This document shows positions 38,572-48,386 of a stretch of 64,000 bases of DNA, in pieces; the first letter of the stretch is position 1, and the number at the start of each line of letters is the position of its first letter. The DNA comes from Pseudomonas sp. DC1.2 (GTDB taxonomy: Bacteria > Pseudomonadota > Gammaproteobacteria > Pseudomonadales > Pseudomonadaceae). The stretch spans positions 4,221,001-4,285,000 of the forward strand of contig NZ_CP133782.1 of assembly GCF_034351645.1 (NCBI RefSeq), given 5' to 3'. The notes beneath the pieces were generated by a model that saw nothing but the letters and a program-made list of their open reading frames with translations, was not told the DNA's origin and did not search any database. Position numbers and translations under genes: made by a program.

Positions 38572-39899
38572 AACCCTCTCGCCTGCTGTTGATATGGCTT
38601 GCGGTGCTGCTGGGCCTGGATATCCTGTTGGGCGCCATACGTGCGCTCGGGTTCGATGTGCCGCAAAACCTGCAATCCATCAGTTGGGCGTTGCTGCTGG
38701 CGTTGCTGGTGTTGTCGCTGCTGGACGCGGTGCGCCTCAAACGCCTGCCCTTGCCGCGTTTGAAACGGCACATGCCCAGCAGCCTGGCGCTCGGACGCTG
38801 GAGTGACATCCAACTGGAGGTCGAGCATGATTTTGCACAACCGCTTAACGTGCAACTCTTCGATCATGCCCCCTACGGTTTGAGCGTCGAACATTTGCCG
38901 CAATCGGTCGAACTGCAACCCGGCCAGCGCAGCCAGATCCGCTATCGCCTGCGCCCGCTCCGGCGCGGTCACTTTGCTTTTGAACACTGTGAAATTCACC
39001 TGCCGAGCCCATTGGGCCTGTGGTCCGACAAACGCCTGCTGAACGTGGAAGACACCGCCCGGGTGTACCCGGATTTCGCCCGGCTCTACGGCGGTCAATT
39101 GCTCGCGGTGGATAATTGGCTCAGCCAGCTCGGCGTGCGCCAACGCCAGCGGCGCGGTCAGGGGCTGGAGTTTCATCAACTGCGCGAATTCCGTGAAGGC
39201 GACAGCCTGCGGCAAATCGACTGGAAAGCCACCGCCCGTCAACGCACGCCGATTGCCCGGGAGTACCAGGAAGAGCGCGACCAGCAGATCATTTTCATGC
39301 TCGACTGTGGGCGTAGCATGCGAAGTCAGGACGATGAGCTGGCGCACTTCGATCACGCCCTCAATGCTTGCCTGCTGCTCAGCTACATAGCGTTGCGCCA
39401 GGGCGATTCGGTGGGGCTATGCACCTTTGCCGGCGAAGCGCCGTTCTACCTCGCCCCGGTCAAAGGCGCCGACCAGCTCAAAGCCGTGCTCAACGCGACC
39501 TACGACCTCAAAACCACCCAACGCCCCGCCGATTACCAGGCCGCCGCTAACCAATTGCTGGCCCGGCAAAAACGCCGGTCGCTGGTGGTGCTGGTGACCA
39601 ACCTGCGGGACGAAGACGATGGTGAACTGCTGAATGCCGTGCAACGCCTGGGGCAGCGACACCGGGTGCTGGTCGCTAGCCTGCACGAAGGCATCCTCGA
39701 TGAGCTGCGCCAGTCATCGGTGCAAACCCTGCCCGAGGCATTGATGCATTGCGCGACAGTCGACTATTTAAATGCTCGGACCGAACTCCATGAACGGTTG
39801 AGTGCTTATGGTGTACCAGTGCTGGATGCGCTGCCCGCAGAACTGGGAACGACGTTGGTGACCCGGTATTTGAGCTGGAAAAAGGCCGGAGAACTTTAG
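38568..39899 (+). CDS. DUF58-domain protein (vWA-like MoxR partner)
   Basis: A 443-residue protein. Two N-terminal transmembrane helices (LLLIWLAVLLGLDILLGAI and LLLALLVLSLLDAV) precede a beta-rich domain and the DUF58 domain from about 200 (FREGDSLRQIDWKATARQRT, EYQEERDQQIIFMLDCGRSM). DCGRS matches the metal-ion-dependent adhesion-site pattern DxGxS of von Willebrand A domains. The start is TTG at 38568, overlapping the moxR stop. It is the last gene of the operon and is convergent with the Ig-repeat gene next to it, 35 bp away. Confidence 0.9.
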   Translation: MKPSRLLLIWLAVLLGLDILLGAIRALGFDVPQNLQSISWALLLALLVLSLLDAVRLKRLPLPRLKRHMPSSLALGRWSDIQLEVEHDFAQPLNVQLFDHAPYGLSVEHLPQSVELQPGQRSQIRYRLRPLRRGHFAFEHCEIHLPSPLGLWSDKRLLNVEDTARVYPDFARLYGGQLLAVDNWLSQLGVRQRQRRGQGLEFHQLREFREGDSLRQIDWKATARQRTPIAREYQEERDQQIIFMLDCGRSMRSQDDELAHFDHALNACLLLSYIALRQGDSVGLCTFAGEAPFYLAPVKGADQLKAVLNATYDLKTTQRPADYQAAANQLLARQKRRSLVVLVTNLRDEDDGELLNAVQRLGQRHRVLVASLHEGILDELRQSSVQTLPEALMHCATVDYLNARTELHERLSAYGVPVLDALPAELGTTLVTRYLSWKKAGEL

Positions 39900-39934
39900 T
39901 CCCTCGGCCTGCTCCAGCAATCACACACTGCAAC

Positions 39935-42900
39935 TTACCGCGGGGGACGGAGATTGAGAGGCATAGCTGTTTCAATCATGCTACCCGAAGAACCTACTTT
40001 CACCCCGGCAAAAAGCCTAGTGGTATAAAAGTCGAATCGAGCTTGGAATATGGTGCTGCCATCGACTCCTGTGACAGTAGGGGCAAACGTCTGCCCTGCT
40101 ATTCGCCAATACACGGTATGCCCTGCAAGAGGCTGCTTATTAATATCCGCAACAAGCACTTCAAAAAAAGCATCCTCTTCGGCATACATGGGATTCGTGA
40201 TAATAGCAAACCTCCATATATGCGGCGCGTCCAACCCCGCGATTTCAAGGTCGATGGCTTTCGGACTTTCAAGCCCTGCTACGCGGGCAGAAAGCGGATA
40301 GATACCCGGTTCAAGCGGTATTACACTCATGTAGGCGTCGCCGAAATCCCCAGTACTGCTGGGAGGCAACGTCAATCCCGCAAAGGTCCACTCAATCGGA
40401 ACGTCCTTCCAGACTTCACCGTTATTGTCTGCAACCACCTTGACACTGCCTTTCGAGCTAGTGCCCAAATAGATTACCGGTCTGTTAAGACTGATGCTTG
40501 TAATGACAGGCACTGGCCCCAACAGATTAAACAACAACGACTTTTCATCCCATCCATGCTCACCACCACGCACCGATGCGATCAGCAAAATCGGGGCGTA
40601 ACCCCCGAGTTTGAAACGGACAGTGGCTTTCCCCTGATCATCGGTCGTGGTCGAGGCGAGCGATACACCTGCGTATTTCCACATCACCTCCACGCCACCG
40701 AGCGGCTGACCGGTAAAGGCCGACACGACGCTGGCCTGTGCCTCGACCTCTTCTCCCGGATAACCCTCGGCAGTGGCAGTGGTCAAGGCTGCGATCTCAC
40801 GCGGTTCATTGACCACAACCGCCAGTGAAACCGACTCTGAATACGCATCGTCGCCCACAGTCACCGTCAACTCACCAGAGCCAGCGGTGATCGGTTTGAA
40901 GGACACCTTCGCCACACCATAAAAGTCGGTCGCGCTGGTGACTACACCCAAGTCAGGGCTTTGCCAGGTCACCGTGATTCCTGCCAGGGGCTTGCCGCTG
41001 ATAGTCGAAACCACCGTCACCTGCTCGTACAGTTCCTGCCCCCAGTCGAGCGTCTGTTGAGTACGGCTTCCAATCAGAATATTCAACACCTGTGAGCCGG
41101 TGCCCAGTGACATGGCATTGGCCGGTGACAACCGAGCGAGCCGTTTGGCGGCCAGACGCAAGGCAAATGCACCGTCCTTCACATCGCCGACCACAAAGCC
41201 GTAGTCCAGGCCGTAGCTGTAAAACGGCCGCGCGGTTCCGAGTGCATTCATCGGCTCAAAACGAATGCCCAGTTCCTCCGGCCCGGTGCCGGTCAATCCC
41301 AGCACCAGCGCCTGATCGAACAAAGGACTGTTGTCCGCTGCCATGATTTTGATCAGGTGATTGCCTTTGCGGCGCGGGAAGTACGTTTTCTTGCCCCAGG
41401 GTTCTGGCGGCAAACCATCAAAGCTGACCGTCACCCCTTCCCATGGATCGCTCGCAAGCACCGTGACCATCATTGAGCTTTTTTCTTCATAGCCGTCGTA
41501 AGGACTGACGAGCACCGCTTCTATTACCTGCTGGCGCGCGACCGTCGGCGCAAAGGCGAAACCGGACCACCCTTCGGCGTCGGTTTTTACCTCGCCGGAT
41601 TGTTCTCCAGCCAGCCATTTCACCGGGACCTGCCCAACCGCGCGCTCGGTGAAACGGGAAAACACCCGCACCCAGGTCCAGGCCGATTCCTGGCCCACCA
41701 CCGGATCCACCGCGGCCTCGTGCCACGCCTCGATCCTGACTTTGTTGTGCGCCAGGATCATCCCGTTAGCGGCCGCTGTCAGAGTTAACTGTGGCAGGTC
41801 CAGCGCCAGGGCAAAGGAGCCCGGTGCCGGGCTGGCGCTGAAATCCAGGGACCAGAGCGCGCCGCCATCGCCGATTATTTGGGACTGCGCCAAGGGCGGA
41901 CTCACGCTCGCGCCCAATTGTTCGGGCGAAGGTCCGGTCCAAGACAACGTCGTCGACAGCCCCACCAACGGGCTCAGTGCATGGGGCAAAAGACGGAAAG
42001 AGTGCGTCGCCCCCAGGCACGGATAGAGCGTCTGGTCACCGAGCGCCGCGGACACCTGATCAAGGCTCAGGCTCAACTCCTCCGCCAGGTCAGGAGCGAT
42101 CAGACGCCCGAACATTTCCCGATCCGACGTCAGCCGTGGGCTGCTCAATTTCAGTTCGAACAGGCTGCTGTGACTGGTCCCCAGAACAGACGTCAACGTC
42201 CACTCCAGCCCCGCAGCGGTGAGGTTTCTGGGCATTCCGATGTCGCTCGCTACCAGCCCGATGGCCGGTGCCGTTGCGCGCCAGTTCAGCGTCACAGGTT
42301 GTCCGATCAAGGTACTGCCTGACAGCGGCTCGATTTTCAATTGATGGGATTGGCCACGCCAGCAGAGCACGCCAAGCACCGCCCTATCGACCTCGACGTT
42401 ATCCAGCACAATCCTGACCTCGCTCTGCCACGCACTGGTTGCCAGGGCTTTGACATTAAAGGCATGTTCAGCCGCCGCAGCCTCTTCATGCGCCCGGATA
42501 CGGGCCGTGACGACCAGATCCCCGGCGCTTTTCGGCGTATACAACAAACTGGCCCACCCACCGGCCCCGGTGGTGACCGTCGGCAGCAGGCCCTCAGGGG
42601 TGACCCAGTCAACCAACGCATTGACCACGGGATCGCCTTCGCCGCTGACCAACATATGCACCACCTGAATCCGCAGCAGCACGCTTTCGTTTTCATCCAA
42701 CACCGGATACTTGTTGGCCTCGCGCACCTCGCCGATACGCACCAGATTGCGCGCCAGGGACATGGCTTTTTTCGGCGACGGCAACAACAATTTCGAGCAG
42801 ACCAGCGACAGTTCGAACCGACCGTCGAGCCGATCCTCGCTGGTCAGCGTCCAGAGCAGTTCGCGGCCAGCGACCGGCACCGGCGACTCAAGTGCCGGGC

Positions 42901-44266
42901 TGACGGCAACGCCCAGTTGTTCGGCGGAATCGCCACTCCAACGCAGCTGCATCTCGCTACCCGCCAACGCATGATCGGCCGGCAATCTCACCTGAACCGG
43001 ATAGCCGCTGCCGCGATTGGGGTAGCCGGTCTTCTCCTCCCAAGGCGTCTGCGTGCCCTCGACCACGGCCAGCAGCGTCTTCCAGGGGTCGGTCGCCAGC
43101 ACCCGCACCGGCAGCGTGGTTGAAACAACGCCGCTGGCGTAATAAAGGCTCTCGACCGTTGCTTCGATGGCGAAGTCCCCCGCAACCGTCGGCACATACT
43201 CGAAGTACGCCCAGCCATCCTCATCAGTCAGGCCCGCGCTGTTGACACCCTGGCCGGGCACCGTCCAGGTCACCGTGCGCGCATCGAGTGCCTGGCCGGT
43301 GTAGTACGACGCCACCTGAACCCCCAGGCGCACGGATTGACGGTATTCCAGTACCGGGTAATAGGCGGCCTCCAGCTCACTACGCAACACCAGCCGATGA
43401 TGACCCAGCGATACCGGGATCAAGTAAGGCTCGGCGGTGTACTGGTTGAGCAGTTGCATCGTGAACTCATGGGGGCCTTCGTCATCGAACCACGGCGTTT
43501 CAAGCGTCCATGACGATTCCAGCGGCTGATCGACGCCCCAGTCCGGGGCAGCGACGATGGAGCCCAGCGGATTGTCGTCGACGGTCAAAGACGCTTGGGT
43601 GCCTAGCCAGGAATGGCCCGACACCGGCACGAACATCAGACTATGCGGCTTGAGGATGGGCGCCCCCAGGCACAAAGGCAGGACACCACCGGCTGGCAGC
43701 AATTCGTCATCCAGCTTCAGCGTCTGCAACTCCATCGGCGGCAGGTGCAGGGCCAGGTGGATTCTAGCGATGCAGACAGCTGCATCGGCGGCTCCCCCTG
43801 TCGGGCTGAACACCCTTACACGGATCGAGCCCTGGCTTTGCAGCGGCAGATCCAGCTGGACTTCGTACTTGATCGGCACAAACGCCAGCGGCTGCCCCTG
43901 CTCCAGACGCGCCCGGTCCTCTTGCTCGCTGCGTGCCCCGCCGAGCAGCAAAGGAATGTCCTGATTTTTATCCGTCTGGTCAACCATCTCTACCAGCACT
44001 CGCCCCATCCCGCTGTAACGCACTTCGCAGAGAAAGCTGAGCACATAGCGTGCGTTGGTATCCAACGCCTTGGGCACAACGATCACCTGACTGATCGAAG
44101 CGCCACTGCCAACCCTGAGATAACGGGTCATCTCCCCCTGATAGAACTCATCGAACTGCCCAATATCGCGCGCGGTGGATGGATGCCGGGTCCAGTTGTC
44201 GGTGGCCTGGCTGAAATCACCATTGACCACTAAATTCTGATGGGCCAGGACAACGGGATTATTCAT
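39935..44266 (-). CDS. Giant Ig-repeat protein of the Tc-like locus
   Basis: A 1443-residue protein without a signal peptide or membrane segment. The N-terminus (about 1-150, NLVVNGDFSQATDNWTRHP) resembles galactose-binding/carbohydrate-binding domains. Residues about 177-1060 alternate invasin-like Ig domains (for example AGLTDEDGWAYFEYVPTVAG) with a unit of about 120 residues seen near 180, 394, 612, 732 and 941. That unit carries pieces such as EQLGVAVSP, LLWTL and FELSLV. The last ~375 residues are four further Ig-like domains. The start overlaps the upstream TcA C-half by 8 bp, with a strong AGGAGG site, so the products are made together. A lectin-like or targeting role is inferred; no family name is certain. 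Confidence 0.8.
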   Translation of the reverse strand: MNNPVVLAHQNLVVNGDFSQATDNWTRHPSTARDIGQFDEFYQGEMTRYLRVGSGASISQVIVVPKALDTNARYVLSFLCEVRYSGMGRVLVEMVDQTDKNQDIPLLLGGARSEQEDRARLEQGQPLAFVPIKYEVQLDLPLQSQGSIRVRVFSPTGGAADAAVCIARIHLALHLPPMELQTLKLDDELLPAGGVLPLCLGAPILKPHSLMFVPVSGHSWLGTQASLTVDDNPLGSIVAAPDWGVDQPLESSWTLETPWFDDEGPHEFTMQLLNQYTAEPYLIPVSLGHHRLVLRSELEAAYYPVLEYRQSVRLGVQVASYYTGQALDARTVTWTVPGQGVNSAGLTDEDGWAYFEYVPTVAGDFAIEATVESLYYASGVVSTTLPVRVLATDPWKTLLAVVEGTQTPWEEKTGYPNRGSGYPVQVRLPADHALAGSEMQLRWSGDSAEQLGVAVSPALESPVPVAGRELLWTLTSEDRLDGRFELSLVCSKLLLPSPKKAMSLARNLVRIGEVREANKYPVLDENESVLLRIQVVHMLVSGEGDPVVNALVDWVTPEGLLPTVTTGAGGWASLLYTPKSAGDLVVTARIRAHEEAAAAEHAFNVKALATSAWQSEVRIVLDNVEVDRAVLGVLCWRGQSHQLKIEPLSGSTLIGQPVTLNWRATAPAIGLVASDIGMPRNLTAAGLEWTLTSVLGTSHSSLFELKLSSPRLTSDREMFGRLIAPDLAEELSLSLDQVSAALGDQTLYPCLGATHSFRLLPHALSPLVGLSTTLSWTGPSPEQLGASVSPPLAQSQIIGDGGALWSLDFSASPAPGSFALALDLPQLTLTAAANGMILAHNKVRIEAWHEAAVDPVVGQESAWTWVRVFSRFTERAVGQVPVKWLAGEQSGEVKTDAEGWSGFAFAPTVARQQVIEAVLVSPYDGYEEKSSMMVTVLASDPWEGVTVSFDGLPPEPWGKKTYFPRRKGNHLIKIMAADNSPLFDQALVLGLTGTGPEELGIRFEPMNALGTARPFYSYGLDYGFVVGDVKDGAFALRLAAKRLARLSPANAMSLGTGSQVLNILIGSRTQQTLDWGQELYEQVTVVSTISGKPLAGITVTWQSPDLGVVTSATDFYGVAKVSFKPITAGSGELTVTVGDDAYSESVSLAVVVNEPREIAALTTATAEGYPGEEVEAQASVVSAFTGQPLGGVEVMWKYAGVSLASTTTDDQGKATVRFKLGGYAPILLIASVRGGEHGWDEKSLLFNLLGPVPVITSISLNRPVIYLGTSSKGSVKVVADNNGEVWKDVPIEWTFAGLTLPPSSTGDFGDAYMSVIPLEPGIYPLSARVAGLESPKAIDLEIAGLDAPHIWRFAIITNPMYAEEDAFFEVLVADINKQPLAGHTVYWRIAGQTFAPTVTGVDGSTIFQARFDFYTTRLFAGVKVGSSGSMIETAMPLNLRPPR

Positions 44267-47200
44267 GACGGTGGCCTCCTCTGCCGGCCCGTTTCAGCCC
44301 GGAGTTTTCGGCCCTGTTCACCAAGTTTTCCACGGCGAGTCTGAAGCTTGGCTCGCCGCCCTTGGCCGTGTAGCGGATGCGCACAATGACATCGGTCAAA
44401 GAATCGAGCATCGCGCTTTGCGCCGCTTTTTTCGGCCAGGGGAAATTCAATTGCCAGCGCGAGACAGCCCCCGTGTTCTCGAACGGGTTGAGCAAGCCTT
44501 CATCAGGCTTGATCGCCGACATGCCGTTGTCGGCAATGCCTACCGACAGCCCGATCTGCTGCCCGCTGCGCAGGTTGAACTGCACATCGGCCGGAGCCAC
44601 GGTTTCATCAGGCCAGAGCAAGTACTCGACCGAATGCGCCGACGCCCTAGTGGCGGTCGTGCTGCCGATCTGCTGCAAGGTCGCGCGCACATCCTCATAG
44701 GGCCCGACCAGCACCGGCAGATCGACCTCGACCGAATTGATCAACCGGCAGTAGTCGCCGGGGTGTTCGCGATCAAACAGCAACTGCGTGAGCTTGAACT
44801 CCAGAACACCGGAGCCTTGCAACCAGTCCAGCGCCGCGTGCCAGTCGGCATGCACCGCTTGTGGATCGCTGGCGTCGTCGAACAAGCGCCGCAGGGAAAC
44901 GGTCTTGACCCGGTCCAGCCGGCGTTCATGGCTCTGCAAGTGCCTGCGTTCCATGCGTAACAGGTATTCGCGCAAGTGTTCGCCGGCTGTCAGGCCATAA
45001 CGGTTGTCGAGCCACACCTGAGGCAAGGCAGGCACTGAATCGTACTCGCCGGTTTCCGCGCTCAAGGACGACTGGGCATTCAGGCACAGGCTCAGCACCG
45101 CATCGTATGCCTGGTAGTGCAAGGCCTTGAGCTGGCCCAGCAGCCAGCCGAATAGCTCGGCATTGGTCGCGCGTTTTTTCATGAAGTTGTACACCGTCAG
45201 CGCCTGGGCGTTGCCGCGCAGGGTCTGATCAAGACTGGCCCTGGCCGCGTCTACCGCGATCCGCTGCGCAGCAATTTGCTCATCGATGGCCAGCGTCTCC
45301 GCCATGGCCTGGTTACGTTGCAGCTCCCATTCGCGACGGCGCAGGCGATAGGTTTCGGTGACCGCTTGTTTATCGGCATCTATCTGCACCGCAGCCGAAG
45401 CGAGTTCAAGACCATTCCCCACGGCGTAGGCAATGGAGCCGGGGCGGTGGCCACCATTGGCCAAGCCAAAGATGTTCGGGACGGAGTCGATCGCCGCCCC
45501 CACCGCCTGCAGCGCAGTCGATGCCACGTGCAGTTTCTTGGCGACTTGCAGATTTTCCATGACCTCATATTCCACCGCGCTGACGTTTTCCTCATACCAA
45601 CGGGCATAGGTGTCGGCGCGCTCGCGCGCCGTGGCACGGCTTTGAATAAGCGACGTCACATTCGCTTCCAGCTGGGCAATGCTCTGCTCCTGGACCGCTC
45701 GGGCGTAATCACCCAGTTCCACCAGGTGGCTCTGTTGAGTTTCCTCCTGCTCGGCCCGATCTCGCTGTTCCAGCAGGCGCAACACTTGGCTGCCATAGTC
45801 TTGCAACGCCTGCACCGAGCGCATCGCAATATCGAAGACCACCCGCCAATGAAAGGCGCCCACCACCAGGCGCCCTCCCATAGACCGTGGCCCACCGACG
45901 CCGCCGGCCGCCAAGTCACGCAACAATTGGTTCGGATTGGTCGGCGGGCTGAACAGTGGAATATCCAGCGGCTTGCCATCCAGGGTCAGGTTGTTGCGCA
46001 GGTTATTCAGACGTCGGCCTGGCAGGTCGAACAGGTCGAGCAATTGCCCATTGATCGGCAACTTGAACGGCTCGTTGGCCAACAGGCCGAGCAAGGGTGC
46101 CGCCTGCGCTGAAGGCGGAATATCAGCCAGAGCAAATTCAAGGTTTTTTTCGAACTGCTCCAGCGCCGGGCGCGTACTGCTCATCGTCAGCAGTTGGCCG
46201 ACCGTTGTGGTCTCCCAATCGGTCACCGCCCGAGCCACCGGAGGCTTGCCCATCAGGAACTCAGCCTGCACGTAACACAGTTTGGCCGCCACTAGATTGT
46301 CCCGGGTGAGCTGGCGGTAGTACCAGTCGCCCCAAGCGATCAGATTTTTCACATACTCGATGAACACCAGAATCCGCAAGTGCCGGGGCGCCGAGTAGCC
46401 GATGGCATCCGGGTCAATTGGCAATTGGGATTCACACCCCAGGTTGCCGTCGCTGACCAGCGGCCGGCAGCGCCAGTAAGCCGGTTTGGATGGAATGGAA
46501 GCCTCGTTCGCCGGGGCACGCGGGTCGAACAGGTAATGCAGCCAGTTCTGCGCATCCTGATACCGATCCTCAGCCCGCAGGCGTATCGCGACCAGATGCG
46601 GCAGGTGAAACGACAGTTCCCAGAAATACAAACCGTTGGCACCGTTGTAGGCACCGTTAGGTTCGGCGAGGGCGGCGGAATCGGGCGGCGGTTCCATCAG
46701 GAACTGCGTTTCCCAATCCAGGACCGCCTCCACCGAGACATGGGCACGCTGCACCAGTTCCGGGCCGAACAGTGAATTCAGGCGGGCATGGGCCAATGTG
46801 CCGGTCTGTTTGAACGCGATGAATTGCGCGGCGTTAGCGGTGTTTTTTTCCAGGGCTGCCGGTACAAACCGGGGGAGGCCGCTCATTGCCAGGGTAAATT
46901 TTGTGGTGCCATAAACCGCGGTCCCTCCCAATGTGAACTGCACATTCGCGGTAAATCCTCCGGCCGTCCGCTCGACCTGCATCCATGGCGTCGCCCAACC
47001 GCCGACAGTCGAGCCGACCACCTCGACCACCTGGGGATCGCCACTTGCCGGATTGAGCAACGTCAGCGTGAATGTAGCGGTCGCAGGCACAAGCGCCGTG
47101 AGCTTACACATCCCTCTGACCACCAACCGATCCTTGTCGCTGCCGCTGATAAACAACACCTGCAAACCGTAATAGCTCGTCAGTGAGCCTGGTGCAGTGA

Positions 47201-48338
47201 ACTCAGCGGTGACTGTCGGCTGGTTCTGCGCGGACAGCGGATGTTGCACAGTCAAGGCATCGGGGAAGCGATAGAGCGCCAGAAAATCCAGCCAGGTGCC
47301 GTTGTCTTCCGGCACCGGGCGCATCAGCACATCGCGCACCACGAACACATTGAGATTCGGGGTCGCGTTGCGCAGCGACACCCCAAGCACGCCTTTGGGA
47401 TGCCGGTCACCAACCGCGACCGTCGCGATCAAGCGGGCGCTGGCGGACACGTCGCTCTCAAGCTCACTGGCGTGCAAACTCAACGGCGCCGACCATTGGC
47501 CGTTCTGGGTCATGAACGCCAGATTGATCTCAAGCCTGTACGGCAGGCGCACAATGGGCTGCCCGTCGACCACCTCGACGGTCCGGTTACGCCACTGCGC
47601 CCACACCACACACAAGCGTCCGCCCCAAAACACCGGGCGAATATCCAGCACCGTGTCACCCGTGCCGATATCCACCGGTTGCCACTCCCCCCACGCCACC
47701 GGGTTGATGGCGGTGCAGCCCGGCGCCAGTTCGATCTCGGCCTTGCGCCAGAAACACTGGAACGGCGGCACGCGCTGGCGGCCGATGAAGTAATAGTCGG
47801 CACGGCTGGGCGTGGTGCCGTCCATATAACCGCTGAGCACGTCCAGGTTGCAGGTCTGCTCGAAGGTTTGCAGGTAATTCTGCAAGGCCCGTTGCACCGA
47901 ATCACTGTTCAAGCGCGTCTGGTTCAAATCGTTTTCAAGGGTCTTGAACAGGCCGGTCTTGCGCTGGCGTACAAACGGGTTAATGAAGTTCTCCGGGTAA
48001 ACGCCGATTTGCGCCACCGCCGCCCAGTCCGGGTAGTTGTTGTACAGCTCCCAGAGCTTGAGATCTTTTGGGTCGAATGCCTGCTGTTCATACCCCGGCT
48101 CCAATTTTCGGTAAGCCGCATGAATGAATTGCTGGGCGCAACTGGTCGCCTCGGCTACCCAGGAACTCTGCACCGGGTAGCTGTCCAGCGGATCGAGGCG
48201 CAGCAGCTCAAACAGATCCCCAGGGGTGCGCAGGAAGTTGAACTTGTCCTGGGCGGGTTTACCGACCTGACCGATGCAGTACTCGACCAGTGCCGAACGA
48301 CGTTTTTCAAGCAAACCGCCGATGTTGTGCTGTGCCAT
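44259..48338 (-). CDS. Toxin-complex subunit A, C-terminal half (TcaB-like)
   Basis: A 1359-residue protein matching the C-terminal half of TcA toxins. An ABC-toxin N region (about 1-175) has KRRSALVEYCIGQV, LWELYNNYPDWAAVAQIGVY and PENFINPFVRQRKTGLFKTL. Neuraminidase-like and receptor-binding beta domains follow to about 560. A long helical pore region lies at about 840-1090, with hydrophobic ALQAVGAAIDSVPNIFGLA. The C-terminal TcB-contact domain is at about 1130-1350 (HPGDYCRLINSVEVDLPVLV, GPYEDVRATLQQI). In Photorhabdus the TcaA/TcaB pair is split likewise. TcA forms pentameric syringe-like pores that load a TcB-TcC cocoon. No TcB/TcC gene is present here. A GGAGCAAGGAA ribosome site precedes the ATG. 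Confidence 0.88.
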   Translation of the reverse strand: MAQHNIGGLLEKRRSALVEYCIGQVGKPAQDKFNFLRTPGDLFELLRLDPLDSYPVQSSWVAEATSCAQQFIHAAYRKLEPGYEQQAFDPKDLKLWELYNNYPDWAAVAQIGVYPENFINPFVRQRKTGLFKTLENDLNQTRLNSDSVQRALQNYLQTFEQTCNLDVLSGYMDGTTPSRADYYFIGRQRVPPFQCFWRKAEIELAPGCTAINPVAWGEWQPVDIGTGDTVLDIRPVFWGGRLCVVWAQWRNRTVEVVDGQPIVRLPYRLEINLAFMTQNGQWSAPLSLHASELESDVSASARLIATVAVGDRHPKGVLGVSLRNATPNLNVFVVRDVLMRPVPEDNGTWLDFLALYRFPDALTVQHPLSAQNQPTVTAEFTAPGSLTSYYGLQVLFISGSDKDRLVVRGMCKLTALVPATATFTLTLLNPASGDPQVVEVVGSTVGGWATPWMQVERTAGGFTANVQFTLGGTAVYGTTKFTLAMSGLPRFVPAALEKNTANAAQFIAFKQTGTLAHARLNSLFGPELVQRAHVSVEAVLDWETQFLMEPPPDSAALAEPNGAYNGANGLYFWELSFHLPHLVAIRLRAEDRYQDAQNWLHYLFDPRAPANEASIPSKPAYWRCRPLVSDGNLGCESQLPIDPDAIGYSAPRHLRILVFIEYVKNLIAWGDWYYRQLTRDNLVAAKLCYVQAEFLMGKPPVARAVTDWETTTVGQLLTMSSTRPALEQFEKNLEFALADIPPSAQAAPLLGLLANEPFKLPINGQLLDLFDLPGRRLNNLRNNLTLDGKPLDIPLFSPPTNPNQLLRDLAAGGVGGPRSMGGRLVVGAFHWRVVFDIAMRSVQALQDYGSQVLRLLEQRDRAEQEETQQSHLVELGDYARAVQEQSIAQLEANVTSLIQSRATARERADTYARWYEENVSAVEYEVMENLQVAKKLHVASTALQAVGAAIDSVPNIFGLANGGHRPGSIAYAVGNGLELASAAVQIDADKQAVTETYRLRRREWELQRNQAMAETLAIDEQIAAQRIAVDAARASLDQTLRGNAQALTVYNFMKKRATNAELFGWLLGQLKALHYQAYDAVLSLCLNAQSSLSAETGEYDSVPALPQVWLDNRYGLTAGEHLREYLLRMERRHLQSHERRLDRVKTVSLRRLFDDASDPQAVHADWHAALDWLQGSGVLEFKLTQLLFDREHPGDYCRLINSVEVDLPVLVGPYEDVRATLQQIGSTTATRASAHSVEYLLWPDETVAPADVQFNLRSGQQIGLSVGIADNGMSAIKPDEGLLNPFENTGAVSRWQLNFPWPKKAAQSAMLDSLTDVIVRIRYTAKGGEPSFRLAVENLVNRAENSGLKRAGRGGHRHE

Positions 48339-48386
48339 GTTCCTTGCTCCTGTGCCAGTCGGGCGTGCAACGCTGTCCAGCCGTCG

